From the NCBI RefSeq assembly GCF_023051165.1, contig NZ_JALKIG010000004.1, positions 51,991 to 115,990 of the forward strand: DNA of 64,000 nucleotides, written 5' to 3'. The notes below the pieces were generated by a model, which was given only the letters and a program-made list of their open reading frames with translations, had not been told where the DNA came from and did no database searches. Both the position numbers and the translations under genes were made by a program. The stretch is from Veillonella sp. KGMB01456 (GTDB lineage: Bacteria; Bacillota; Negativicutes; Veillonellales; Veillonellaceae). Positions 47,294 to 56,083 of this stretch are shown piece by piece (within the stretch, counting starts at the first letter, position 1; the number at the start of each line of letters is the position of its first letter).

Positions 47294-48132
47294 TAGAACT
47301 CTCCTCTCAGCAAGGCATCCGCTACGGTCAATGCTTTTTTGTGCATATCTACATTGTGCACGCGCACCATATCTATCCCCTGAATTAAGCCCGTAATACA
47401 AGCGGCCACAGTGCCCTCGTCACGTTGATCCGGCGGGCAATCATTGAGCATGGCCCCGATAAAACGCTTACGACTCGGCGCCAACAAAACAGGGTATTCA
47501 TAGGCCGTCAATTCGCCGAGACGCTGCATAACCTCAATATTCTGCTCGCCCGTTTTGCAAAAAATGCCGATTCCCGGATCAAGCCAAATGTTCTGCGGTA
47601 AAATTCCTTCTTTTAAGGCAATGTCCACAGACGCAAAGAAAAAGGCTTTCATGTCTTCGATGATATCGCCGTAATTCGTATCGTTCTGGTTGTGCATGAT
47701 GATAACCGGCACCTTGTGTTTAGCCGCTACGGCCGCAATATCGGGGTCGTAACGAAGACCCCAAATATCGTTGAGGATATGAGCCCCATGGGACAGTGCA
47801 TAATCCGCCGTTTCCGCCCGATAGGTATCAATGGAAATCGGCACCTTGGTGGCTTCCAATACAGGACCCAAGAGCGCCTCCATACGGCTGATTTCTTCTG
47901 CCACCGAAATATGCGTATGACCGGAACGGGTCGATTCTACGCCAAGGTCGATTAAATCGGCGCCCTGCATTTCCATTTCACGAGCATGCGCGATAGCCGC
48001 TGTCGGTGTATTATATTTGCCACCGTCGGAGAATGAATCGGGGGTTCCGTTTAAAATTCCCATAATCAAGGTACTGTTATTGAGCACCAACGTTCTACCG
48101 TCGTCCCATTTATAACTGCGTCGTTTGAACAT
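47293..48132 (-). CDS. folP: Dihydropteroate synthase
   Basis: Joins p-aminobenzoate to dihydropterin pyrophosphate; the sulfonamide target. The 279 residues form a TIM barrel with MGILNGTPDSFSDGGKY (about 23-39), DLGVESTRSGHT, NDIWGLRYDP and LAPSRKRFIG. The family pterin loop usually reads MGVVNVTPDSFSDGG; here it reads ILNGTPDSFSDGG, with Gly in place of Val. It overlaps folE by 23 bp and folB by 1 bp, so the operon is tightly coupled. Confidence 0.96.
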   Translation of the reverse strand: MFKRRSYKWDDGRTLVLNNSTLIMGILNGTPDSFSDGGKYNTPTAAIAHAREMEMQGADLIDLGVESTRSGHTHISVAEEISRMEALLGPVLEATKVPISIDTYRAETADYALSHGAHILNDIWGLRYDPDIAAVAAKHKVPVIIMHNQNDTNYGDIIEDMKAFFFASVDIALKEGILPQNIWLDPGIGIFCKTGEQNIEVMQRLGELTAYEYPVLLAPSRKRFIGAMLNDCPPDQRDEGTVAACITGLIQGIDMVRVHNVDMHKKALTVADALLRGEF

Positions 48133-48691
48133 CCGTTGAACCTCCTAAAATAGTCAAAGCTTCTTCCCGAAGCTGTCCCGTCCGGCTTAACACGCCGCGA
48201 CATTCCATGGTTACAACGGCCGTTCCTTGTTGCAACTCGCCTTTAATAAGCATACACAAATGTGTTGCTTTAATGCGTACCATCACGCCTTCCGCTTCCA
48301 AATCCGTCTCCAAAGCCGTCGCAATCTCACGAGTCATGCGCTCCTGGAGCTGCGGCCGATGGGCAAACAAGTTCACCAAATCACTGAGCTTACTGAGCCC
48401 TGCTACACGACCATCCTTCGGTTGGTAAATAATATCGGCAGTGCCGAAAAAAGGCATCAAATGATGTTCACATACAGAATAGAAAGGAATATTCGTTACC
48501 GCTACCAAGCCTTTGTACTCGGTAGGGAAAATATCGCCCCAAATCTCAGCGCTGGACTTATTCATGCCGGCAAACAACTCTTCATATAAACCGGCCACCC
48601 GTTGCGGCGTTTTCTCCATATCAGCCGCTTTTAAATCAATGCCCAAGGCTGTTAAAAACTGTGCAACACCCTCGCTGGCCTGTTCTTTCAT
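48110..48691 (-). CDS. folE: GTP cyclohydrolase I
   Basis: First step of folate synthesis, converting GTP to dihydroneopterin triphosphate. The 193 residues include EYKGLVAVTNIPFYSVCEHH with the zinc ligands in CEHHLMPFFG and a second Cys in HLCMLIKG, plus KLSDLVNLFAHRPQLQE. The zinc-dependent FolE (not FolE2) form. ATG 48691 has AGGAGG 7 nt upstream, and it begins 11 bp after the ABC-F gene's stop codon. Confidence 0.96.
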   Translation of the reverse strand: MKEQASEGVAQFLTALGIDLKAADMEKTPQRVAGLYEELFAGMNKSSAEIWGDIFPTEYKGLVAVTNIPFYSVCEHHLMPFFGTADIIYQPKDGRVAGLSKLSDLVNLFAHRPQLQERMTREIATALETDLEAEGVMVRIKATHLCMLIKGELQQGTAVVTMECRGVLSRTGQLREEALTILGGSTDVQTTQL

Positions 48692-48702
48692 GACAAGACC
48701 TC

Positions 48703-50259
48703 CTATACGATTTTAGTCGTCCACGATTCCACGTTCCACTCATCGGTAATCCAAGAGCGATAAAACTCCGGCTCATGGCTGACTACCAAAATCGTTCCTT
48801 TAAAACGACGTAACGCATCGGCCAATTCTTCCTTGGCGGCTACGTCCAAATGATTCGTCGGTTCGTCCAAAACCAACACATTGTACGGCTCCTGCATCAA
48901 TTTGCAGAGTCGTACTTTTGCATTTTCACCGCCCGACAAGACGCGCATCTGACTTGTAATGTGCTCGTTGGTTAGCCCGCAACGAGCCAATGCTGCCCGT
49001 ACTTCCGCATTCGTCATGGCCGGATATGCATTCCAAATATAATCAAGTGCTGTCATATCATTATGAGCACTGTCTTCCTGTTCAAAATAGCCCACTTGTA
49101 AAAAGTCGCCTCGTTCCACCTCACCGGCAAAGGGTTTGATTAACCCCAACAATGTTTTGAGAAGCGTTGTTTTGCCGAGACCATTCACACCGCGTACGGC
49201 AATTTTCTGGTTTCGTTCAAGCACCACATCCACCGGTTTAGTCAAGGCCGAATCATAACCAAGCACCAAATCTTTGGCGCTTACTACGAAGCGGCTAGGC
49301 GTACGGCCTTCTTTAAAACCAAAGGACACTTCCAAATGAACCTTCGGTTTGTCCAAAATCTCCATTTTCTCTAAGCGCTTAGCCCTGGAATTGGCCATGC
49401 CGCGCGTCGCCACGCGAGCCTTATTACGCTGAATGAAGTCTTCCATGCGGGCAATTTCCTGTTGCTGCCGCTCATAGGCTTTCACCGCTTGCGCACGCTG
49501 CACTTCATAAGCTGCAAGGAACTGTTCGTAGTTCCCCGTATAACGCGTCAACTGCGCCTGTTCGATGTGATAAATCACATTGACTACGGAATTTAAGAAC
49601 TCCATATCATGAGAGATGAGGATAAAGGCGTTTTCATAATTTTGCAAATAATTCTTAAGCCACTCAATATGCTCCACGTCCAAATAGTTGGTCGGTTCAT
49701 CCAAGAGCAATATGGTCGGTTTTTGCAATAAGAGCTTCGTCAATAATACCTTCGTACGCTGACCGCCGCTCAATTCGTTAACGAGACGGTCGAGACCGAT
49801 GTCTACAAGCCCGAGGCCCTGCGCCGTGCGCTCGATGGTGGCATCGATTTCGTAAAAACCGCGGTGCTCCAACTCTTCCTGCCACTCACCGGTTTTCTCC
49901 AAGAGCTCATTCATGCGCGCTTCGTCACAGTCCGTCATCTCCATGTAAGCGGCCTGTAACTCTTTATCCAATTCAAATAAATCGCTGAACGCATCGCGTA
50001 GCACGTCGCGTATAGTCTGCCCTTCGGCCAATACGCTATGCTGATCCAAATAACCTACGGTACCCTTATTGGACCATTGCACCGTGCCTTCATCAGGCAA
50101 AATTTTACCGGTTATAATATTTAAAAACGTAGACTTACCTTCGCCATTAGCGCCGATTAAGCCAACATGTTCACCTTTTAATAGTCGAAACGACGCATCA
50201 TCCAAAATTTGACGGGCGCCGAAGCCATGCGTCACATGTGACACCGTTAGTACACTCAT
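48703..50259 (-). CDS. ABC-F family ATPase (translation factor type)
   Basis: Duplicated ABC ATPase without membrane segments; such proteins act on the ribosome. The 518 residues hold two nucleotide-binding domains: the first with GANGEGKST (about 37), LSGGQRTK and LLLDEPTNYLD, the second with GVNGLGKTT (about 355), LSGGENAK and LVLDEPTNHLD, joined by a helical P-site-tRNA interaction linker (about 235-310, rich in Arg, Gln and Glu). The N-terminus resembles the Bacillus YfmM-like subgroup more than known antibiotic-resistance ABC-F proteins. It heads the folate operon, which may be only a positional link. Confidence 0.9.
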   Translation of the reverse strand: MSVLTVSHVTHGFGARQILDDASFRLLKGEHVGLIGANGEGKSTFLNIITGKILPDEGTVQWSNKGTVGYLDQHSVLAEGQTIRDVLRDAFSDLFELDKELQAAYMEMTDCDEARMNELLEKTGEWQEELEHRGFYEIDATIERTAQGLGLVDIGLDRLVNELSGGQRTKVLLTKLLLQKPTILLLDEPTNYLDVEHIEWLKNYLQNYENAFILISHDMEFLNSVVNVIYHIEQAQLTRYTGNYEQFLAAYEVQRAQAVKAYERQQQEIARMEDFIQRNKARVATRGMANSRAKRLEKMEILDKPKVHLEVSFGFKEGRTPSRFVVSAKDLVLGYDSALTKPVDVVLERNQKIAVRGVNGLGKTTLLKTLLGLIKPFAGEVERGDFLQVGYFEQEDSAHNDMTALDYIWNAYPAMTNAEVRAALARCGLTNEHITSQMRVLSGGENAKVRLCKLMQEPYNVLVLDEPTNHLDVAAKEELADALRRFKGTILVVSHEPEFYRSWITDEWNVESWTTKIV

Positions 50260-50284
50260 CAGTCATCTCCCAACCGCTCATCTA

Positions 50285-50314
50285 ATGTAAAAGCCGTCTC
50301 TAAAAAGACGGCTT
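50285..50314 (-). terminator. Terminator of the opp operon
   Basis: The minus strand reads AAGCCGTC-8 nt-GACGGCTT followed by TTACATT: a perfect 8-bp stem 18 bp after the fusion-protein stop codon. The U-run is short, but the loop itself is U-rich. Confidence 0.7.
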
Positions 50315-50332
50315 AATTTAACCATATATATT

Positions 50333-52594
50333 TTACCCTTTTTTTACAGCTCTGTCAAAATCGCGACCATACTGCCACCAATGGCGTAGTGCGGTAAGCG
50401 CCATAATATGCGCCCCTTTTTGAATCATAGCGAGCCCCTCCGGTGAACCGGCGCGGGCCGCAAATTCCGGTGTATGAAGACCCATGTTTTCACCGATGGC
50501 CAAAGTCAATTGTACCGTCGGTGCCACATGGGACACATTGCCCATGTCGGTGCTTCCTTCCGCCACATCATTGGGAAGCATCGTCGGTGTGGCGCCCCAC
50601 TCCGTCATGACCTGTTGCGCTAAATCACGCCAAGTTCGGTCTTCGCGCAAGTCTTTAAACAGCGGTTCATAGTGGCGAAGCTTAACTTCGGCACCTTTCG
50701 CTTTGGCAATTTCAAGGGCCTTAGCTTTTACGGTTGGCAAAACAATCTCTTCTAAAAACTCCACCGTATGGGCTCTGACGGTCATGTGTAATACAGCTTC
50801 AGCGGGAATCATGTTCGGCGCTTCACCCGCTTCGGTGAAGATTTGACCGATAACCACTTCATCGCCCCACTGCGCTTTTAGCTCATTCACCGCAGCATAT
50901 AAAGCAACCGCACAATCCAAGGCATTAATACCCCTGTCTTCTAAATCCGCCACATGAGCGGAACGACCGATAAATTTCACTTCCAACGGGTGACTGGCCA
51001 AAGAAGAACCGCCCAGCTCATTTACATCCGCCGGATGTGTCAACAAAGCACCGGCATAGCCGTTAAATACGCCTGCATCGGCCATAAAGACTTTGCCCCC
51101 TACGGTCTCTTCGGCGGGACAACCGAAGAAGGTGGTCAATGCTTCCGGTACAGCCGCCGCAAAACCGATGGCCGCCCCGATGCTCATGGCCGCAATCAAA
51201 TTATGACCGCAGCCGTGACCAAGCCCCGGCAAGGCATCATATTCACCGAGAAAAGCCATTTTATAGGCACTGTCCGAATTCCCTTTATCCGCTTTAAGGG
51301 ATGTGGCAAGCTCCGGAATGCGGCCGTCACTGACGTCCGTCTTTACTCTGAAATTCCGGTCAGCCAAAAACTTCGTAATAGCAGCCACCGCTTTATGTTC
51401 CGTAAGACCTACTTCGGGATTGGCATGTAAATAAGCGGACAAATCGATAAGCGCCTGCTCTATGTTCTGAATGGCTTCGTGAAGGCAAGCTTCACGAGCT
51501 GCCAAAGAACCATCATTAGGCAGCTCCGCCACAGCGTTAGCAACCTTTGAATCAGCAATATGGTTCCCCTCCGTTAAATTGGCAATAGGATTCCCCTCCG
51601 ACAATGCATCAACAGAGTCGGTTGGCTCCGTCATCGGATCCTTTACAAACGAATGCCCCTCACAATAAGGAAACAGCACCAATGTATTGGAAATAGCTCT
51701 GAAACTTACATAGCTTCCCAGCGGCAAAGCCTGATGAGGCGTGCCGTGACCGGTTGGTACATAGCAGACAAAAGGTTCCGGTGCATCTTGCGATCGTTCA
51801 GCCATCATGTAATCCAATACATGAGCGCCGATTTCATAATCCGGCTCGTCTTCGTCTTCACAGTTTGTAAACGTACCGAGAGCCACCCCTTTAACGCGAC
51901 TCAGAACGCCTTGACGGCGCAATTGCTGGAGCATTCTATCTATTTTATAAGGCGGTTCACCAATATCCTCCAACAGTAAAATGGCATCGTCCCAATCTTC
52001 AAGGGCCGGTGCATAAGGAGTACCGCCTAAGCTGCAAAGAATGGCTAAATTACCACCCATGAGCCTGCCTTCTTCCATATTGGCACCGATAAAGCCCCGT
52101 GGCGGCGCCAATAAAGGCTCGATTACGGAAGTTTTACCCTCAAGCAAATCAAATAAGTGAGCTACATCGTTTTCACGCCCCGGTTTTAACCAATCTACGC
52201 CCATCGGTCCGTGATAGGTGACCAAACGGCTGTAGCGACCGATGGCCGTATGTAACGCCGTACAATCGCTATACCCCACAAAAGGCTTTTGCCCCTTGCG
52301 AATGCCTTCATAATCCAATAAATCCAAATAACGCACTGTGCCGTAACCGCCACGCAAGGCAATTACCGCATCACAATCGGAGTCCGTCATAAAGGTATTA
52401 AATTCCGCGGCCTGTTCCTCCGGCGTACCGCCATAGAGACCGTGACGATAACAGGACGCCCCGAATACAGCCTTATACCCCCTGGCTTCAACCAAAGCCT
52501 TCAACGCGTCCAGATTTTCTTCCGTTGCCGAGGCCGGCGCCGTAAAGGCCAATGTCATGCCCGGTTGTAACCGTTTTGGCAAAATCCAATCCAT
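50333..52594 (-). CDS. Fusion protein: S66 LD-carboxypeptidase (LdcA/MccF-like) + M20 amidohydrolase
   Basis: A protein of 753 residues with two peptidase domains in one frame. Residues 1 to about 305 are S66: nucleophile S109 in VGYSDCTALH after LRGGYGTVRYLD, Glu in LLEDIGEPPYK, and His in YVPTGHGTPHQALPLG. A linker of about 50 residues with imperfect repeats (SEGNPIA, TEGNHIA) leads to an M20D amidohydrolase (about 366-753) with GHGCGHNLI, CPAEETVGGK and GRSAHVADLEDRG metal and substrate motifs. No signal peptide, so cytoplasmic. S66 trims D-Ala from murein tetrapeptides or inactivates microcin C; M20D hydrolyses amide bonds. Last gene of the opp operon. Confidence 0.9.
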   Translation of the reverse strand: MDWILPKRLQPGMTLAFTAPASATEENLDALKALVEARGYKAVFGASCYRHGLYGGTPEEQAAEFNTFMTDSDCDAVIALRGGYGTVRYLDLLDYEGIRKGQKPFVGYSDCTALHTAIGRYSRLVTYHGPMGVDWLKPGRENDVAHLFDLLEGKTSVIEPLLAPPRGFIGANMEEGRLMGGNLAILCSLGGTPYAPALEDWDDAILLLEDIGEPPYKIDRMLQQLRRQGVLSRVKGVALGTFTNCEDEDEPDYEIGAHVLDYMMAERSQDAPEPFVCYVPTGHGTPHQALPLGSYVSFRAISNTLVLFPYCEGHSFVKDPMTEPTDSVDALSEGNPIANLTEGNHIADSKVANAVAELPNDGSLAAREACLHEAIQNIEQALIDLSAYLHANPEVGLTEHKAVAAITKFLADRNFRVKTDVSDGRIPELATSLKADKGNSDSAYKMAFLGEYDALPGLGHGCGHNLIAAMSIGAAIGFAAAVPEALTTFFGCPAEETVGGKVFMADAGVFNGYAGALLTHPADVNELGGSSLASHPLEVKFIGRSAHVADLEDRGINALDCAVALYAAVNELKAQWGDEVVIGQIFTEAGEAPNMIPAEAVLHMTVRAHTVEFLEEIVLPTVKAKALEIAKAKGAEVKLRHYEPLFKDLREDRTWRDLAQQVMTEWGATPTMLPNDVAEGSTDMGNVSHVAPTVQLTLAIGENMGLHTPEFAARAGSPEGLAMIQKGAHIMALTALRHWWQYGRDFDRAVKKG

Positions 52595-52624
52595 CACTAC
52601 TTCTCCTATCCACTACTCATTGAA

Positions 52625-52650
52625 TATAGCCAATGTACTCATTGGCTATA
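52625..52650 (-). promoter_or_regulatory. Intercistronic hairpin between the peptide-binding protein and the fusion gene
   Basis: TATAGCCAATG-4 nt-CATTGGCTATA is a perfect 11-bp inverted repeat in the 78-bp gap, without a T-tract. Such hairpins after binding-protein genes commonly stabilise the upstream mRNA and lower downstream expression. Confidence 0.6.
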
Positions 52651-52672
52651 CTCGTTATCTATACACTTTCAC

Positions 52673-54271
52673 TTATTTACGAAAGGCGTGCTTAAACTCT
52701 ATGGTACCCAAACTTGACCAGTAATAGCCGTCCACCGTATCACGCGCCACATACGGTGTGGTAGTGAAGTAAATCGGCATAACCACAGTGTCATCAAAAA
52801 TCATAGCTTCCGCTTCATGCATAAGTTCGTTACGCAGTTTCACATCCGTCGTGTTATGAATTCGTTCTATCAAAGCATTATACGCTTCACTGTGATATTG
52901 CGCATCATTGGCGGAATCATAGAACACATCGAGGAACGTCTGCGGATCCGCATAGTCACCAATCCACGACGCCCGCGCCACCTGATAATGCCCTTCTTCA
53001 CGGTTCGCCATGAATACCTTCGTTTCCTGATTCTGAAGTTCTACGGTAGCCCCCAATTCATTCTTCCAAATGGCCTGTACCGCTTCGGCAATGGCCTTAT
53101 GCATTTCATTGGTATTATACAAAATCGTCACCGGCGGCAACGGTTTATTCGGTCCGTAACCGGCTTCGGCCAAAAGTTTCTTCGCTTCCGCCACATTATA
53201 GGCCACCAAATTGCCCCCTTCGGCTCTAAAATCCTGATTCGTCGCTTCATCAGTCAGTCCCGGTGGCACAAAAGCGTAAGCCGGCGTTTTGCCGCCATGA
53301 ACTATGGTATCAACTATAACCTTACGGTCGATAACCATGGAAAACGCTTTGCGCACCAATGGATTATCAAACGGCGGGGCCGTTACATTAAACACATAAT
53401 AATAGGTCCCCAAGGATGGCGCCACTTTGAAAAGGCCCAGCTTCGTCAAACGCTCCTGGTCGGCCACGGGCGGCTCTACCATGATATCTACAGCGCCCCC
53501 TTCAGCAAGGGTAAGACGTGTGCTTTGAGATTCACTGATAGGCCATTCCATGCCTTTTAACTTAACGGAAGCAGCATCCCAATATTTATCGTTTTTAACA
53601 AACTGCAATTCTGCACTGTGTTGCCATTTCACCAGTTTAAACGGTCCGTTGCCGATAAGCGTAGCCGCCGACGTAGCCCAAGTATCAGGTGCCTGCGATA
53701 CGATGTCTTCACGTACCGGATAGTACGCGTGAAAAGCCGTCAACCCCAAGAAATACGGTGTCGGCGATTCCAAGGTCACCAACAAGGTATGATCGTCAAC
53801 AGCCTTAACGCCTACATCTTCGGCCTTCGCTTTTTCCGTATTATAAGCTTCGCCGTTTTTCAAAACATAGAGCATAAACGCATTGTTAGCCGCTACTTCG
53901 GGATTTAACGCCCGTTTCCACGCATACTCAAAATCATGAGCCGTTACGGGCTTGCCATCGGACCAGGTAGCTTCGGGACGAAGATAGAAAATATAGGTCA
54001 ACCCATCCGGTGAAATTGTCCACGACTTGGCCACCGCCGGTTCCGGTACATCTTTAGCATTTAATCGGGTAAGGCCTTCAAACACGGCCAGCTCCACGGA
54101 AGACTCCGGCAAGGTTGACGATTTAGCCGGGTCCAAAGTGGACGGTTCCTGCTCCAAGGCATAGCGCAAGGTGTCCGGCGGAATCGCCTCGCCGCTGCGA
54201 CTGCACCCCGTCATGAGTACCAGCCCCATTATTAGTATAAGCAATACACTGTACATCACATATCGTTTCAT
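52673..54271 (-). CDS. Peptide ABC transporter substrate-binding lipoprotein (OppA/DppE type)
   Basis: SBP family 5 binding protein of 532 residues. The signal peptide has lipobox LMTGC (Cys at 23), so it is anchored to the membrane. Family features: TLRYALEQEPSTLDPAKSS, TWSDGKPVTAHDFEYAWKRALNP, and NGPFKLVKW. It delivers oligopeptides to OppBC. It follows the beta-lactamase-like gene and is followed by a hairpin. Peptide type, and possible preference for murein peptides (as with MppA), cannot be read from sequence; the neighbouring LD-carboxypeptidase makes that plausible. Confidence 0.93.
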   Translation of the reverse strand: MKRYVMYSVLLILIMGLVLMTGCSRSGEAIPPDTLRYALEQEPSTLDPAKSSTLPESSVELAVFEGLTRLNAKDVPEPAVAKSWTISPDGLTYIFYLRPEATWSDGKPVTAHDFEYAWKRALNPEVAANNAFMLYVLKNGEAYNTEKAKAEDVGVKAVDDHTLLVTLESPTPYFLGLTAFHAYYPVREDIVSQAPDTWATSAATLIGNGPFKLVKWQHSAELQFVKNDKYWDAASVKLKGMEWPISESQSTRLTLAEGGAVDIMVEPPVADQERLTKLGLFKVAPSLGTYYYVFNVTAPPFDNPLVRKAFSMVIDRKVIVDTIVHGGKTPAYAFVPPGLTDEATNQDFRAEGGNLVAYNVAEAKKLLAEAGYGPNKPLPPVTILYNTNEMHKAIAEAVQAIWKNELGATVELQNQETKVFMANREEGHYQVARASWIGDYADPQTFLDVFYDSANDAQYHSEAYNALIERIHNTTDVKLRNELMHEAEAMIFDDTVVMPIYFTTTPYVARDTVDGYYWSSLGTIEFKHAFRK

Positions 54272-54292
54272 ACGCGACTCCTTATGTGCCGA

Positions 54293-55111
54293 TTAAGGCA
54301 ATTTATTTTCTAAAAACTCTTTAATACAGCGGCCCATTCGTGCCCCCAACAGTATGCCTTCCGTGTTGGGCACCTTCGAAATAAACACAATGATACCGAA
54401 GGTACCTTTAACGAGGGGCAACAAACCGCCATCATGTTCCACATCGTCGAGAACGCCCGTTTTATGGTGAAACACCACGTCTTCTCCCCAGTAAAACGGC
54501 AGCTTATCGCGAAACTGCTGACGGCCCAGTAGTTGCCACATTTCGTGACCTAAAGGCCCCGATTCACGCTGAACGTAAATGTACTCATATAAAGTCATGA
54601 GGTCCAAGACGGTCATAACATTTTCACGGCCCTCCGCTCGTGCCTTGCTGTCCATCATATAGCGCTTAAGACGCGTAGCCTGTAGGCCTATAGACTCAGC
54701 GAATTCGTTAACCGTCGCCATGCCGAGTTTTTTAATCAACAAATTGGTCGCCCAATTATCGCTAAGTACCATCATGAGTCGGCACAGTTCCAAATAGGAA
54801 AAACGATGGTTTAAATCGAGTTCCTGCAGGGCCCCGCCACCCAAAACGCGTGGCGACTCTTTAAGACTCATGGTCATATCCAAAGCTAAATCGCCGTCTG
54901 CCACTTTTTTAAACAAAGCGGCCATAATAAGCACTTTAATCATACTGGCGCTGGCATGAACCATCGTAATACCGCGACCGGCAATTTCAGCCATATCTTT
55001 TTCATCATCAAGACGGGCCACCAAATAGGAAATTTCCCCGTCCGGTGCCATGTCCTGAATTAATTCATCCAACTCTATGCCAAGCCCTTTGCCGGCAAGA
55101 ATTTTTTCCAT
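54293..55111 (-). CDS. Cytoplasmic beta-lactamase-fold serine hydrolase (class A-like)
   Basis: A protein of 272 residues with the order of motifs of class A beta-lactamases: SMIK (SxxK) at about 57-60, SDN at about 117-119 in VLSDNWATN, and KTG at about 217 in HHKTGVLDDV. No signal peptide or lipobox is present (it starts MEKILAGKG), so it probably stays in the cytoplasm and is not a conventional periplasmic beta-lactamase. An ExxLN-like Omega-loop motif is not obvious. Within an opp operon it may hydrolyse an imported peptide or act as a D-amino-acid peptidase or esterase; this is inference. AGGAGGT before ATG. Confidence 0.82.
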   Translation of the reverse strand: MEKILAGKGLGIELDELIQDMAPDGEISYLVARLDDEKDMAEIAGRGITMVHASASMIKVLIMAALFKKVADGDLALDMTMSLKESPRVLGGGALQELDLNHRFSYLELCRLMMVLSDNWATNLLIKKLGMATVNEFAESIGLQATRLKRYMMDSKARAEGRENVMTVLDLMTLYEYIYVQRESGPLGHEMWQLLGRQQFRDKLPFYWGEDVVFHHKTGVLDDVEHDGGLLPLVKGTFGIIVFISKVPNTEGILLGARMGRCIKEFLENKLP

Positions 55112-55123
55112 ACTAAAAACCTC

Positions 55124-56083
55124 CTAACGCCGCCAACAGGCTACCTTGCGCCCTTCACGCATAACGAGCGGCGGTTTGGCTTCCTTGCATTGACTTGTCA
55201 CTTCCGGGCAACGCGATGCAAAAGGACAGCCTGTAATATTAGCCAGCGGGCTCGGTACTTCACCGGCCAGCACCGGTCCGATACTCATATGCGGCGCCAA
55301 CGGCGCATTTAACTGAATCAAGGCCTGTGTATACGGGTGGAGCGGGTTTTCATAAACGGCCTTCGTCGGCCCTTCTTCCACCACAGCGCCCAAATACATA
55401 ACCGCAATCCGCTGACTGATATAACGAACCATGTTCAAATCATGGGAAATGAATACGTAACTGATACGGCGCTCCGCCTGCAAGTGCTCCAGAAGCGACA
55501 CAATTTGTACCTGAATAGACACGTCCAAGGCGGAAATCGGTTCATCGCAGATTATACACTGCGGCTCACTGATAAGGGCTCGACCGATGCCGATACGCTG
55601 ACGCTGGCCGCCACTGAATTCGTGCGGATATCGTTCGCCCTGCGCCTTTGTGAGTCCCACCTGTTCCAAGACGGCATCCACTTTCGCTAATTTGTCGGCT
55701 TCACTGAGCGACACATGACCGGTAGTCCGCACCGTTAACGGTTCCAAGAGGCTTTGCCGCACCGTCATACGCGGATTCAAGGACGCATAGGGATCCTGGA
55801 ACACCATTTGAATATGCTGCAATACATGTTCTTGATCGGCGGGACTCTCAATTTCACGGCCCGCCACAACAATGCGGCCCGATGTTTTCGGATAGAGGCC
55901 CATGAGCGTACGCCCGAAAGTGGATTTACCGCAGCCCGATTCCCCTACCAGGCCTAATGTTTCGCCTTCAGCCTGTGACAGCGACACACCTTCCAACGCG
56001 CGCACCAATTGACTATTTTGTTTTAAAAAACCGCGTCGAACGGTAAAATGCTTCGTTAAATCATGGGTTTCCCAAATATTCAT
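55124..56083 (-). CDS. oppF: Oligopeptide ABC transporter ATPase OppF
   Basis: Second ATPase of the peptide importer; 319 residues. Walker A GESGCGKST (about 48-56), Q-loop MVFQDPYASLNPR, signature FSGGQRQR, Walker B IICDEPISALDVS, then the C-terminal oligopeptide/dipeptide transporter domain with Cys residues in GCPFASRCPEV. Its ATG overlaps the oppD stop by 4 bp. Confidence 0.94.
   Translation of the reverse strand: MNIWETHDLTKHFTVRRGFLKQNSQLVRALEGVSLSQAEGETLGLVGESGCGKSTFGRTLMGLYPKTSGRIVVAGREIESPADQEHVLQHIQMVFQDPYASLNPRMTVRQSLLEPLTVRTTGHVSLSEADKLAKVDAVLEQVGLTKAQGERYPHEFSGGQRQRIGIGRALISEPQCIICDEPISALDVSIQVQIVSLLEHLQAERRISYVFISHDLNMVRYISQRIAVMYLGAVVEEGPTKAVYENPLHPYTQALIQLNAPLAPHMSIGPVLAGEVPSPLANITGCPFASRCPEVTSQCKEAKPPLVMREGRKVACWRR

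Noticed and set aside
47294..47401. N-terminal extension of FolB by 36 codons
   Set aside because: It lies inside folP in another frame, and the TAATG overlap with a good ribosome site sets the start.
48703..50259. Antibiotic resistance ABC-F
   Set aside because: The N-terminus and context resemble chromosomal housekeeping ABC-F proteins; no mobile signals are near.
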